Positions 8,070 through 16,401 of a stretch of 25,588 bases of DNA are shown piece after piece. Location of the stretch: contig DGUI01000055.1 in the NCBI GenBank assembly GCA_002394605.1, positions 60,602-86,189 of the forward strand, written 5' to 3'. The first letter of the stretch is position 1. Each line of letters opens with the position of its first letter. Position numbers and translations under genes: made by a program. The notes beneath the pieces are model-generated. The model saw only the letters and a program-made list of their open reading frames with translations, made no database searches and was not told the DNA's origin. Origin of the DNA: Mageeibacillus sp. UBA4314 (lineage in GTDB: Bacteria > Bacillota > Clostridia > Saccharofermentanales > Saccharofermentanaceae).

Positions 8070-8268
8070 GGGCAATAAGCTATTGGTCAATGCTGAAGTG
8101 AAGAAGAAACAGATGGCAGCAGGGACACCTTCGCAGCGGTAGCAGCAAAAACAAGCAGCAACAATAGCCGTTGTACTCACAAGTAACTTTCGGGTGAGCA
8201 GAGACGAACAGATTGATGACATCCCGTCCGCCGGGCAGTCAATTCAGCTCAGTCTTTCGCGGGTTTCA

Positions 8269-8277
8269 TGGTATAAT
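8269..8277 (+). promoter_or_regulatory. extended -10 promoter for the zinc-ribbon/PPK2 operon
   Basis: TGGTATAAT lies 43 bp before the ATG at 8321, and no clear -35 is seen. Confidence 0.5.
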
Positions 8278-8320
8278 TACCGTGTAGGTCTTATCTTGAT
8301 CGGGAAGGGGGAAGGTTGAT

Positions 8321-8836
8321 ATGCCGGGACCATATAAAGGCTATAACGAGGCCAATTATCAAAATATCGCGTCACAGTTTGAGATCTCCAGGAATGCTGA
8401 GAGGATCGCATCGGCTAACAACAGCATGGATGAGATCAGGTGTGAGCTGGCAAAGCTCGAACTCATACTTCAGGCCATGTGGAAGGTGATGGAAGATCAG
8501 GGCGTGGAACCGTCTGCGATCAATGCCAAGATCGATGAGATCATGGAGAACAGGCCGAAGAATAATTATCAGAAGAAGCTGAAGCCTTGCCCCAAGTGCG
8601 GGAAGAATGTGCAGGAGTCTTTGAAGACGCCTTTGGTGGGCAGATGCCTGTTCTGCGGCGAAGTGGTCAAGTTCTATCCTTACCTTGATGAAGACGGTGA
8701 CGGACAGCCCGACAGACCGGCGCAGGAAGGAGCTGCTGATGCGGCTGCGGGCGGAGGCGGCATGAATGACGCCCCTGGCGGTATCGGGGATATAGGCGGT
8801 TTTGATGATTTCGGAGGAGGATCTCCATATGCTTAA
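8321..8836 (+). CDS. hypothetical protein with a four-cysteine zinc ribbon
   Basis: This 171-residue cytoplasmic protein is not one I recognise. Residues ~20-75 are helical and charged, probably coiled coil. A zinc ribbon follows with two CxxC knuckles, C90-C93 (CPKC) and C109-C112 (CLFC). DEDGDGQPD (123-131) resembles a calcium-binding DxDxDG loop. The C-terminal ~35 residues are low complexity, rich in Gly, Ala and Asp. The GGGGGAAGG ribosome site ends about 7 nt before the ATG. The gene overlaps the polyphosphate phosphotransferase gene by 8 nt, so the two are probably translated together. A regulatory or scaffold role for the enzyme is possible but unproven. Confidence 0.75.
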   Translation: MPGPYKGYNEANYQNIASQFEISRNAERIASANNSMDEIRCELAKLELILQAMWKVMEDQGVEPSAINAKIDEIMENRPKNNYQKKLKPCPKCGKNVQESLKTPLVGRCLFCGEVVKFYPYLDEDGDGQPDRPAQEGAADAAAGGGGMNDAPGGIGDIGGFDDFGGGSPYA

Positions 8837-10310
8837 GGAATGGGTGAAGCAGAGTAAGCCTGATGATGAGACTTTGACTGCCAGGTTGGAGCAGGCGAGA
8901 GGTGAGCTTGGCAAGAGGCAGATGATGGTCAAGGAGTGCAAGCTCCCGGTGCTCGTTATCCTTGACGGATGGGGCGCAGCGGGCAAAGGTAGTGTCCTGG
9001 GAAGGGTCATCAAGAACATGGACCCGAGGTTCTTTAAGTGCGAGACATTATCGGATAAGACGTCTGAGGAGACGAGGAGACCTTTCCTGTACCGCTACTT
9101 TGTAAGGATACCCAAGGAGGGGCAGTTCTCTTTCTTTGACGGATCATGGATGGGCGAAGTCACGACTGACAGGCTCATGGATAAGATCAGTGCGAAAGAG
9201 TATAAGGATCATCTCACGTCGATCAAGAGATTTGAGAGGCAGCTGACCGATAACGGATATCTGGTCGTTAAGCTCTTCTTCCACATCGATTCCAAGATCC
9301 AGAAGAAGAGGATCAATGATCTGGAATCTGATCCTGTCACGAGCTGGAGAGTGTCTGATTTTGATAAGTGGCAGAACAAGCACTACAAGAAGTGCCTGGA
9401 TGTCTATGATGATTACATCGAGGCGACGAACCAGTTTGTGGCGCCGTGGTATTTCATTGATTCCTCGAACCGCAAGTGGGCGGAGCTGCAGATGACCGAG
9501 ATAATGATCGCGAGCATCGATACGGCTCTGAAGAATTCGGAGGCGAAGAAGAATGCGCCGATTCTGCAGAACACTTTCGCGCTGAAGAAGATTCCGCTGC
9601 TCAAGGATATACCGCTCGATAAGACGGTGGATGAAGCTGATTACCAGAAGGAGCTGGACGAACTGCAGGATAAGCTCAAGCATCTGCATAACGAACTCTA
9701 TCACAAGAAGATCCCCGTGATCATCGCGTATGAGGGATGGGATGCGGCAGGTAAGGGCGGCAATATCAAGAGGATCGCCGCGGCCCTGGATCCGAGAGGA
9801 TACGAGGTGCACCCGATCGCGAGCCCTGAGCCCGCTGAGAAAGCGCGCCACTATCTGTGGAGGTTCTGGAGAAGGCTTCCAAAGGACGGTCATATCGCCA
9901 TCTTTGACAGGACCTGGTACGGCCGTGTCATGGTAGAGCGCCTGGAGGGTTTCTGTTCAGAGAACGACTGGCAGCGCGCATATAATGAGATCAACGAATT
10001 TGAGAAGGAACTCACTGACTGGGGCGCGGTAGTGATCAAGTTCTGGGTACAGATCGACAAGGATACGCAGCTGGCGAGATTTACCGACCGCCAGAATACG
10101 CCCGAGAAGCAGTGGAAGATCACTGATGAGGACTGGCGCAACCGCGAGAAATGGGATCTGTACGAGGACGCCGTTAACGAGATGCTGGCCAAGACGAATA
10201 CTGACTTTGCACCGTGGCACGTGCTCGAATCCAACGACAAGAAATATGCGAGGATCAAAGCTCTGAAGACAGTGATCAAGGCCATTGAGAAAAAACTGGC
10301 ATCTTTGTAA
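8829..10310 (+). CDS. pap: two-domain PPK2 polyphosphate:AMP phosphotransferase
   Basis: This 493-residue protein has two PPK2 domains in tandem, as in class II (Pap) enzymes that make ADP from AMP and polyphosphate. The C-terminal domain (~270-493) has intact Walker A EGWDAAGKGG (302-311) and Walker B/lid FDRTWYGR (D360, R361). The N-terminal domain keeps DGWGAAGKGS (46-55), but its second motif reads FDGSWMG, with the usual Arg replaced by Gly, so it is probably catalytically weak or structural. The ATG at 8829 is set by AGGAGG (8815-8820), 8 nt upstream. The start lies inside the zinc-ribbon gene's last codons. The family assignment is firm; which nucleotide it prefers is inferred from the family. 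Confidence 0.92.
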   Translation: MLKEWVKQSKPDDETLTARLEQARGELGKRQMMVKECKLPVLVILDGWGAAGKGSVLGRVIKNMDPRFFKCETLSDKTSEETRRPFLYRYFVRIPKEGQFSFFDGSWMGEVTTDRLMDKISAKEYKDHLTSIKRFERQLTDNGYLVVKLFFHIDSKIQKKRINDLESDPVTSWRVSDFDKWQNKHYKKCLDVYDDYIEATNQFVAPWYFIDSSNRKWAELQMTEIMIASIDTALKNSEAKKNAPILQNTFALKKIPLLKDIPLDKTVDEADYQKELDELQDKLKHLHNELYHKKIPVIIAYEGWDAAGKGGNIKRIAAALDPRGYEVHPIASPEPAEKARHYLWRFWRRLPKDGHIAIFDRTWYGRVMVERLEGFCSENDWQRAYNEINEFEKELTDWGAVVIKFWVQIDKDTQLARFTDRQNTPEKQWKITDEDWRNREKWDLYEDAVNEMLAKTNTDFAPWHVLESNDKKYARIKALKTVIKAIEKKLASL

Positions 10311-10331
10311 TGTATTTCGGAACAAAATAAG

Positions 10332-10355
10332 GTAAAATACTATAAGATATTTTAC
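10332..10355. promoter_or_regulatory. inverted repeat upstream of the anti-sigma kinase gene
   Basis: GTAAAATA (10332-10339) and TATTTTAC (10348-10355) are perfect 8-bp arms around CTATAAGA, which contains a -10-like TATAAG. It lies directly upstream of the GGGAGG ribosome site and is a possible operator or promoter. Confidence 0.45.
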
Positions 10356-10375
10356 AAACAGGGAGGGAACCTTAA

Positions 10376-10783
10376 GTGAAAGAAATGACGCTTGAAGCAA
10401 CTGTTGCCAATCTTGACGCAGTTATCGACTTTGTCAGCGAAGAGCTTATCAGCTTAGGTTGTCCGACCAAGACGCTCATGCAGATCCAGCTGGCGGTAGA
10501 GGAAGTCTATGTCAACATCGCTAACTATGCTTATGCGCCGGGACAGGGACCTGCTACGATCCTCATGGAAGTTTCTGAGTCAGAACGTAAGATATCATTC
10601 ACTTTTATCGACAAAGGTTTTCCTTATAATCCTCTTGAAAAGGAGGATGTCGATGTCACGCTTCCTGCAGAGCAGCGTAAGATAGGCGGACTCGGCATCT
10701 ACCTTGTTAAGCAGAATATGGACGATCTCCATTACGAATTCACAGACGGCAAGAATATCTTCACAATAAGCAAGTCATTCTGA
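10376..10783 (+). CDS. RsbW/SpoIIAB-like anti-sigma factor (GHKL ATPase/serine kinase)
   Basis: This 135-residue HATPase_c domain protein has the usual length for RsbW-like anti-sigma kinases. The N-box is VEEVYVNIANYAY (E42/E43, N47, N50), the G1-box region is DKGFPYNP, and the G2 box is IGGLGIYLV. Family members bind ATP, phosphorylate a STAS partner and hold a sigma factor or other target inactive. The likely partner is the STAS protein at 5976, about 4 kb upstream, with the SpoIIE phosphatase at 4155 as its opponent. The GTG start at 10376 is supported by GGGAGG 9 nt upstream; an ATG at 10385 is too far from it. An SDR gene follows after 15 bp in the same operon. No sigma factor lies next to it. 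Confidence 0.88.
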   Translation: MKEMTLEATVANLDAVIDFVSEELISLGCPTKTLMQIQLAVEEVYVNIANYAYAPGQGPATILMEVSESERKISFTFIDKGFPYNPLEKEDVDVTLPAEQRKIGGLGIYLVKQNMDDLHYEFTDGKNIFTISKSF

Positions 10784-10798
10784 CAAGGAGGGCCATAT

Positions 10799-11815
10799 AT
10801 GAAGGCACTTATCATCGGAGGCACCGGCACTATCAGCAGTGCCATAGTTCGTCTGCTCGTCACGCGCGGACATGAGGTCTATGTCGTTAACCGCGGGAAT
10901 CATAATGACGAACTCCCTGAAGGCGTAAAGACTATCATAGTCGACATCAATGATGAAGCGGCGGCAGCTGAGGCTCTGAAGGGGATGACTTTCGATGTGG
11001 TAGGTGAGTTCATCGGATTCCATGTGGAGCAGGTAGAACGTGATTACAGGCTCTTTTGCGGCAAGACGAAGCAGTATATCTACATCAGTTCCGCGTCAGC
11101 TTATAACAAGCCTGCTGCAAGTCATGTGATAACTGAGGGCACGACCCTTGCTAATCCGCACTGGCAGTATTCCAGGGACAAGATCAGATGCGAGGAGTTT
11201 CTCATGAAGATGTACAGGGAGAACGGATTCCCCGTTACGATCGTAAGGCCGAGCCATACATATAATGAGAAGAACGTTCCTCTTGGTGTACACGGCAGGA
11301 ACGGTTTCTGGCAGGTAGTGAAGAGGATGATCGACGGCAAGCCGGTCATTATCCAGGGCGACGGAACATCACTATGGACATGCACTTTCAATACTGATTT
11401 TGCCGTAGGATACGTCGGACTCATGGGCAACCGTCATGCAATCGGTGAGGCTTTCCACATCACAAGCAGCGAGTCGCTGTCATGGAACCAGATATATCAG
11501 ACGATAGCTGACAAGCTGGGCGTAGAACTGAAGGCATATCATGTGTCTTCAGAGTTCCTGACTGCTGTAGGTCCTGATTATGATTTCGAGGGGAGTCTTA
11601 CGGGAGACAAGTCAGTATCCGTTGTATTTGACAACAGCAAGCTCAAGAGGGCAGTCCCCGAGTTCAATCCCGTAGTCAGCTTCGATGAAGGCGTGAAGAT
11701 AGCTCTCGACTATGTCCTGTCCCACCCTGAACTCCAGGTGGCTGATCCCGAGTTCGATCAGTGGTGCGATAAGGTCATTGAGACTCTTGAGAATGCGAAG
11801 GCTTCTTTGTTATAA
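10799..11815 (+). CDS. NAD-dependent epimerase/dehydratase family protein (extended SDR)
   Basis: This 338-residue extended SDR has Rossmann motif GGTGTIS (7-13), active-site YxxxK at Y124-K128 (YSRDK) and IYISSASAY (94-102). The layout resembles the atypical SDRs that bind nucleotide-sugars or act as NAD-binding chaperones; the substrate is not determined. An AAGGAGGG ribosome site precedes the ATG, and the spacing of 15 bp from the anti-sigma kinase gene indicates co-transcription. The 3' end overlaps the opposing transporter gene by 41 bp, the longest convergent overlap here. This is the second extended SDR in the window, the other being at 730-1518. Confidence 0.85.
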   Translation: MKALIIGGTGTISSAIVRLLVTRGHEVYVVNRGNHNDELPEGVKTIIVDINDEAAAAEALKGMTFDVVGEFIGFHVEQVERDYRLFCGKTKQYIYISSASAYNKPAASHVITEGTTLANPHWQYSRDKIRCEEFLMKMYRENGFPVTIVRPSHTYNEKNVPLGVHGRNGFWQVVKRMIDGKPVIIQGDGTSLWTCTFNTDFAVGYVGLMGNRHAIGEAFHITSSESLSWNQIYQTIADKLGVELKAYHVSSEFLTAVGPDYDFEGSLTGDKSVSVVFDNSKLKRAVPEFNPVVSFDEGVKIALDYVLSHPELQVADPEFDQWCDKVIETLENAKASLL

Positions 11816-12692
11816 ATTCGATAACCTGTGATGCGATTATCGCAGCAAACATGATGACACATCCGATCCCCTCCCTTAGCGAGGGGATCTCTTGCAGTAA
11901 CAGGGCTGCTGCGAGCACCGCGAAAACAGACTCCAGGCTCATAAGGAGCGATGCTACCACGGGGTTCGTGTATTTCTGTCCCATGATCTGGAATGTGTAA
12001 GCCACGCCGCAGCTCATCAGACCTGAGTAGAGGAGCGGAACGGCCGCATCGCAGATGCCGGATACAGCAGGCTTCTCAAAGATAAACATCAGTACACATG
12101 TGATGCTCCCCGCGACAAGGAACTGGATCGCCGACAGGCTGATGCCGTCAGATCCTTCTGAATACCTGTCGATGAATATGATGTGGACGGCAAAGCAGAG
12201 CGCGCAGATGAGGGCTAACACATCGCCGATGTTGATGCTTGTAAGGTCGCCGTCCTTAACGGAGAGCAGGTACAGTCCCGTGATGGAGGCGGCAACGCAC
12301 AGCCACGTCAGCGGATGGACCTTCTTCCTCATGAACGTGCCGATGATCGGGACGAAGAAGATATAAAGCGCGGTGATGAATGCGATCTTGCCCGCCGTCG
12401 AATGCTCGAAAGCAAACTGCTGGAAGTTGCTCGCCACTGTAAAGATGAGACCGAGCACAATGCCCTTTTTGAGGTGGTCCCTGTCGATCACATCACGTAA
12501 TCTTCTCTTCCTTATGAGGGTCCTTACCAGGATGAAGAAGGCAAGTACAACTCCGCCCATCAGAGTCCTTATGCCGTTGTATGTAAAAGGCCCTATGACC
12601 TCAGCCCCGACGCTCTGCGCCACGAAAGAAACACCCCAGATGAGGGCGGTGAGGAGCAGGAGAATGATTCCTTTGGCACTGGTCTGTCTCAT
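11775..12692 (-). CDS. DMT superfamily transporter with two EamA domains
   Basis: This 305-residue membrane protein has about ten TM helices in two EamA repeats (roughly 8-142 and 156-290). It begins with the typical LLLLTALIWGVSFVAQ segment, and the C-terminal half repeats the fold. Family members export or exchange small metabolites such as amino acids; the substrate cannot be read from sequence. The ATG at 12692 has GGAAG 8 nt upstream. The gene diverges from the aldo/keto reductase gene across ~105 bp and overlaps the SDR gene by 41 bp at its 3' end. Confidence 0.9.
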   Translation of the reverse strand: MRQTSAKGIILLLLTALIWGVSFVAQSVGAEVIGPFTYNGIRTLMGGVVLAFFILVRTLIRKRRLRDVIDRDHLKKGIVLGLIFTVASNFQQFAFEHSTAGKIAFITALYIFFVPIIGTFMRKKVHPLTWLCVAASITGLYLLSVKDGDLTSINIGDVLALICALCFAVHIIFIDRYSEGSDGISLSAIQFLVAGSITCVLMFIFEKPAVSGICDAAVPLLYSGLMSCGVAYTFQIMGQKYTNPVVASLLMSLESVFAVLAAALLLQEIPSLREGIGCVIMFAAIIASQVIEFITKKPSHSQESQ

Positions 12693-12757
12693 GTAAAAAA
12701 CTTCCGTTATGACGCGATTTTCTGCGAAGTGTTTGGGTATTTTTCATATTTTAACAC

Positions 12758-12766
12758 TGTTATAAT
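12758..12766 (+). promoter_or_regulatory. extended -10 promoter for the aldo/keto reductase gene
   Basis: TGTTATAAT lies 31 bp before the start codon, in AT-rich DNA, with no consensus -35. Confidence 0.55.
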
Positions 12767-12797
12767 TTATTTATATGCCCATTAGGAGGTTTTCCCT

Positions 12798-13916
12798 ATG
12801 ATCGATCTTTCTGTCATGCCTAAGCTTGGGTTTGGATTAATGAGGCTACCGGAGACGGACGGAACAGTAGATGTCGAACATGTTTGCCGTATGGTCGATA
12901 TGTACATGGAGGCAGGGCTTAATTACTTTGATACTGCCTACGTTTATCATGGGGGAAAGTCGGAAGAAGTCGCCAGAGAAGCTGTCGTGAAGAGATATCC
13001 GAGAGATTCATTCTATCTGGCGACTAAGCTTCCGGCCTGGTGCATCAAGAAAGAGGAAGATGTTGACAGGATCTTCGAAGAGCAGTGCACCAGGGCAGGC
13101 GTGGATTACTTCGACTTCTATCTCCTGCATTCGCTGGAGGACGGTTCCAACTATGACGTATACGAGAAGTATGATTGCTTTAGCTGGGGCTTGAAGAAGA
13201 AGGCAGAAGGGAAGATCAGGCACTTCGGATTCTCTTTCCACGGCAGTCCCGAACTTCTGGAGAAGGTATTGGATCTCCACCCTGAGGTCGAGTTCGTTCA
13301 GATCCAGCTCAACTATGCTGACTGGGAGAACCCTGTCGTAAGGTCAGGTGCACTATATCAGATCCTCCTGAAGAGGAACATACCGATGATCATCATGGAG
13401 CCTGTTAAGGGAGGTACCTTAGCTAAGCTCAAGCCGGAACTTGAGGATATGTATAAGGCAGCAAGACCTGATGCTTCGATCGCATCGTGGGCGCTGCGCT
13501 TTGTAGGTTCGCTTCCCGGAGTCATGACGATCCTCTCGGGAATGTCGTCACGGGAACAGATGGAGGACAATATCAAGACATTTACAGGCTTTGAACCGCT
13601 CAGCGATGATGAGAAGGCGCTCGTTGCGAAAGTAACGAAGAAGATGCTCGATACGCCGACGATCCAGTGTACTTCCTGCAGATACTGCACGGAAGGATGC
13701 CCTATGCAGATCCTTATCCCTGATGTCTTCAGGACAGTTAACACAATGAGGCTCTATAACGATGAGTTCAGACCCAGGAACTTCTATCAGGGCCTTTGTG
13801 AGAGAGGCGGAAGAGCAGGCGACTGCATCAAATGCGGACAGTGTGAGAGTGTTTGCCCGCAACATCTGCCGATCATCGAATTACTCGAGGAAGCCTCAGG
13901 ATTGCTGGATAAGTAA
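12798..13916 (+). CDS. aldo/keto reductase with C-terminal 2x[4Fe-4S] ferredoxin domain
   Basis: This 372-residue protein belongs to the predicted AKR family with a ferredoxin tail, common in anaerobic Firmicutes. The AKR barrel (~1-280) shows the catalytic tetrad D45, Y50, K77 and H111. The C-terminal domain carries two clusters, C291-C294-C297-C301 (CTSCRYCTEGCP) and C343-C346-C349-C353 (CIKCGQCESVCP), enough for two [4Fe-4S] centres. This suggests electron transfer between a ferredoxin-type carrier and NAD(P)H or a carbonyl substrate; the true substrate is unknown. The TAGGAGG ribosome site is well placed. It is probably monocistronic. Confidence 0.92.
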   Translation: MIDLSVMPKLGFGLMRLPETDGTVDVEHVCRMVDMYMEAGLNYFDTAYVYHGGKSEEVAREAVVKRYPRDSFYLATKLPAWCIKKEEDVDRIFEEQCTRAGVDYFDFYLLHSLEDGSNYDVYEKYDCFSWGLKKKAEGKIRHFGFSFHGSPELLEKVLDLHPEVEFVQIQLNYADWENPVVRSGALYQILLKRNIPMIIMEPVKGGTLAKLKPELEDMYKAARPDASIASWALRFVGSLPGVMTILSGMSSREQMEDNIKTFTGFEPLSDDEKALVAKVTKKMLDTPTIQCTSCRYCTEGCPMQILIPDVFRTVNTMRLYNDEFRPRNFYQGLCERGGRAGDCIKCGQCESVCPQHLPIIELLEEASGLLDK

Positions 13917-13973
13917 GATAGATACATATCAATATAATGCTTTTTGTCCGGATCTGCCGGTTTGAGAGACCAA

Positions 13974-14076
13974 AACACTATATATAGACAGCCGTAAATG
14001 TAAAAGAAATGTGTAGAATTTTATGTTTTACATATTTCTTTTTTCGTTATAGAATATGGCTGTTACAATTCGTGTT
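13974..14076. promoter_or_regulatory. nested inverted repeats upstream of the Na+/Pi symporter gene
   Basis: Three nested pairs share one centre: AACAC (13974) with GTGTT (14072-14076), ACAGCC (13988-13993) with GGCTGT (14058-14063), and AAAAGAAATGTG (14002-14013) with CATATTTCTTTT (about 14031-14042, one G-T pair). The inner hairpin plus TTTTTT could end rightward transcription from the reductase gene; the outer pairs suggest a larger leader structure. The ribosome site GAGGTG follows. Confidence 0.45.
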
Positions 14077-14100
14077 ATGAAGTCTTGAGGTGAATGATAA

Positions 14101-15852
14101 ATGGATGTATTCTCGTTCGTAACTCTATTTGGAGGACTTGCTTTCTTCCTCTATGGCATGCACGTTCTGTCTGAGTCTCTGAAGAAGACTGCAGGCGGAC
14201 GCCTTGAGAAATTACTCAATAAAGCTACAGACAATCAGTTCAAGGGACTTACTGTCGGTGCACTGATCACCATTGCCATACAGTCCTCGTCTGCCATGAC
14301 GGTCATGCTCGTCGGATTTGTTAACTCCGGCATCATGGAGCTTCCCCAGACGGTAGGCGTTATCTTCGGTTCGGATATAGGTACTACGCTCACCGCGTGG
14401 ATACTGTCACTGGCAGGTATCGACAGCGGAGACAGTTTTGTATTGCAGTTGCTGAAGCCTTCGTGCTTCTCGCTTATTTTCGCGCTGATCGGCGTTATCA
14501 TGCTCATGATGAGCAAGAAGCAGTCCCATAAGGATATGGGCACGATGCTCCTGGGATTTGCGATCCTCATGACGGGCATGACCATGATGTCCTCATCCAT
14601 GGAGCCTCTGAAGGAGATGGAGAGCTTCACGTCGATCCTCACAGCATTCAAGAATCCGTTCCTCGGCGTTCTCGCAGGTGCAGTCGTAACCGGCGTGATC
14701 CAGAGCTCAGCGGCTTCCATCGGTATCCTGCAGAGTATCTCAATGACAGGCCAGCTTACTTACGGTACTGCTATCCCACTGGTCATGGGTGCCAACATCG
14801 GTACCTGTATGACGGCTATCCTGTCGTCGATCGGTGTCAACAGGGACGCGAAGCGAGTTACGGTCATCCACGTTGCGATCAAGTTCATCGGTACGGTTCT
14901 GTGGCTTGCCGTGTTCTATGCCATTGATTCGATATTCGACTTCAGTTTCCTTGACAGCAAGGTCGGCATCGTCGGCGTCGCTGCCATCCATTCGGCTTTC
15001 AACATCGCTACGACGATAATCCTGTTCCCGTTCAGCAAGCTCCTTGTCAAGATAGCGCATCTCATCGTTAAGGAGACTGATGAGGAGCAGGAGTTCAAGC
15101 TCGATGAGCGTCTCATGCTCACACCCCCGATCGCTGTCGGTGAGTGCCGCAACATGATGGTCAAGATGATCTCGAAAGCTAAGTCCGGTCTTGATAAGTC
15201 AATGGACATGCTGCTCAATGGTTATAATGCTGATGACTTCGCTTTCATAAAGAAGAACGAAGAGCGTGTTGACGGATATGAGGATACGTTGGGTTCATAC
15301 CTCATGAAGCTCACAACGACTCAGCACCTGACCGTCGAGGACAAGAACAGGTCTTCGAGGATCCTTCAGGCGATAGGTGAGGTCGAACGAGTCGCCGACC
15401 ACGCGAACTATCTGTCAGACTCGGCAGAGGAGATCGCGACCAAGCACCTTGAATTCTCGGATGAAGCTAATGCGGAGCTCCAAAGGATCATCCCAGCTGT
15501 CCGCGACATTTATACGATGGCTCTGGACTGCTACCTCTCGGATGATGCCGTCAATGCAGATGACATCGGACCACTGAGGATCGTTATCAGTGAGATGTGC
15601 GACCGCTTCAAATCAAACCATGTCGAAAGGCTTGCTACAGGCGTATGCACGACAGAGCAGGGATTTGTTTTTAACGATATCCTCTACAGCTGCACCAGGA
15701 TCGCAGAACACAGCCTCAACATCGCAGCCATTGCCTACCGTTTTAAGTCGGTAAGAGCAACGGATCCCGACACTTACATGCACGACTTTAAGCAGCGTAA
15801 GGACAGGGTCAGCGAGAGGAAGTATAAAGAGTATTACGAGAAGTATAATTAA
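14101..15852 (+). CDS. Na+/phosphate cotransporter (NptA/PNaS family) with C-terminal PhoU-like domain
   Basis: This 583-residue inner-membrane protein has two inverted Na_Pi_cotrans repeats, each with its signature: QSSSAMTVM near residue 61 and QSSAASIGI near 201. GSDIGTTLTAW and GANIGTCMTAI are the matching second halves. About eight to nine TM segments fill residues 1-325. The rest (~340-570) is helical and PhoU-like, as in bacterial members of this family, and may respond to phosphate status. The ATG start has TTGAGGTG 8 nt upstream. It is followed at once by copy 2 of the 114-bp terminator repeat. The transported ion is assigned by family. Confidence 0.93.
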   Translation: MDVFSFVTLFGGLAFFLYGMHVLSESLKKTAGGRLEKLLNKATDNQFKGLTVGALITIAIQSSSAMTVMLVGFVNSGIMELPQTVGVIFGSDIGTTLTAWILSLAGIDSGDSFVLQLLKPSCFSLIFALIGVIMLMMSKKQSHKDMGTMLLGFAILMTGMTMMSSSMEPLKEMESFTSILTAFKNPFLGVLAGAVVTGVIQSSAASIGILQSISMTGQLTYGTAIPLVMGANIGTCMTAILSSIGVNRDAKRVTVIHVAIKFIGTVLWLAVFYAIDSIFDFSFLDSKVGIVGVAAIHSAFNIATTIILFPFSKLLVKIAHLIVKETDEEQEFKLDERLMLTPPIAVGECRNMMVKMISKAKSGLDKSMDMLLNGYNADDFAFIKKNEERVDGYEDTLGSYLMKLTTTQHLTVEDKNRSSRILQAIGEVERVADHANYLSDSAEEIATKHLEFSDEANAELQRIIPAVRDIYTMALDCYLSDDAVNADDIGPLRIVISEMCDRFKSNHVERLATGVCTTEQGFVFNDILYSCTRIAEHSLNIAAIAYRFKSVRATDPDTYMHDFKQRKDRVSERKYKEYYEKYN

Positions 15853-15966
15853 GCGCTCCGAATACAAATTCTGAGGACAGTCGCTCGCTTAATAAGAGGC
15901 AATAGGTCATTCCTATTGCCTCTTTTGCGCTCGGCTCCAAAGATCCTCAGAAATTGTATTCTTCGC
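15853..15966 (+). repeat. 114-bp intergenic repeat with internal terminator, copy 2
   Basis: This element is identical over 114 bp to 7686-7799 and begins right after the symporter stop codon. The downstream flank GAGCGACTG (15976-15984) is a perfect complement of CAGTCGCTC (15878-15886) inside the element; in copy 1 the same pair carries a G-T change. The rest of the 549-bp gap (to 16401) holds a 19-bp palindrome, a GTGTC/GACAC hairpin near 16192-16208 and the cellulase terminator; I see no gene there. Confidence 0.9.
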
Positions 15967-16051
15967 GCTGGCGGGGAGCGACTGAAGTGGGTGGGATAGC
16001 TCATGCGAAGAAGATGTGATAGTGGATTACTCATAGCAATTTTGCGTTATG

Positions 16052-16070
16052 CTCCAATCTCAGATTGGAG
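16052..16070. repeat. 19-bp perfect palindrome
   Basis: CTCCAATCT-C-AGATTGGAG lies between two convergent transcription units. It has no T tract and could be a protein site or a relic of a mobile repeat. Confidence 0.6.
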
Positions 16071-16345
16071 TAAATGTCAATTTTGATGGGAGCACGCAGC
16101 AGATCGCTCAAACTAAAATAATTACATTGAGCACTTTACTGAATAGATCTTCAGAATAAGCGCATCTCGCTGTTGCCAGCTGTTACCATTAGTGTCCCTG
16201 CTGACACCTCATTATCATAAGTCGACTCGAGTCACCTCAGTAACCTCAGCAACCTGGCAAATCAAACAACAGTCTTCTACAATCCTCGCCTTACATATCT
16301 ATTCCGTCCTCATGCCAGTTATCTCATACCTGTTAATAACCATAA

Positions 16346-16380
16346 TAAAAAACCAGAGGTGTCCCTCGTGACACCCCTGG
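16346..16380 (-). terminator. rho-independent terminator of the GH1-GH5 operon
   Basis: Read leftward, CCAGGGGTGTC and GACACCTCTGG pair with one mismatch around a 6-nt loop, followed by six Ts. A 10-bp tandem repeat (CAATCAAACT twice, 16381-16400) fills the space between the stop codon and the hairpin. Confidence 0.85.
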
Positions 16381-16401
16381 CAATCAAACTCAATCAAACT
16401 C

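Noticed and set aside
7684..8320. Known structured RNA or riboswitch in the 637-bp gap
   Set aside because: I see no conserved core of a riboswitch, 6S, SRP or tmRNA. The structure present is explained by the terminator repeat and array A.
8829..10310. Internal duplication of the PPK2 domain as a recent event
   Set aside because: The two domains differ widely in sequence and the two-domain form is a known PPK2 class, so it is an old family trait.
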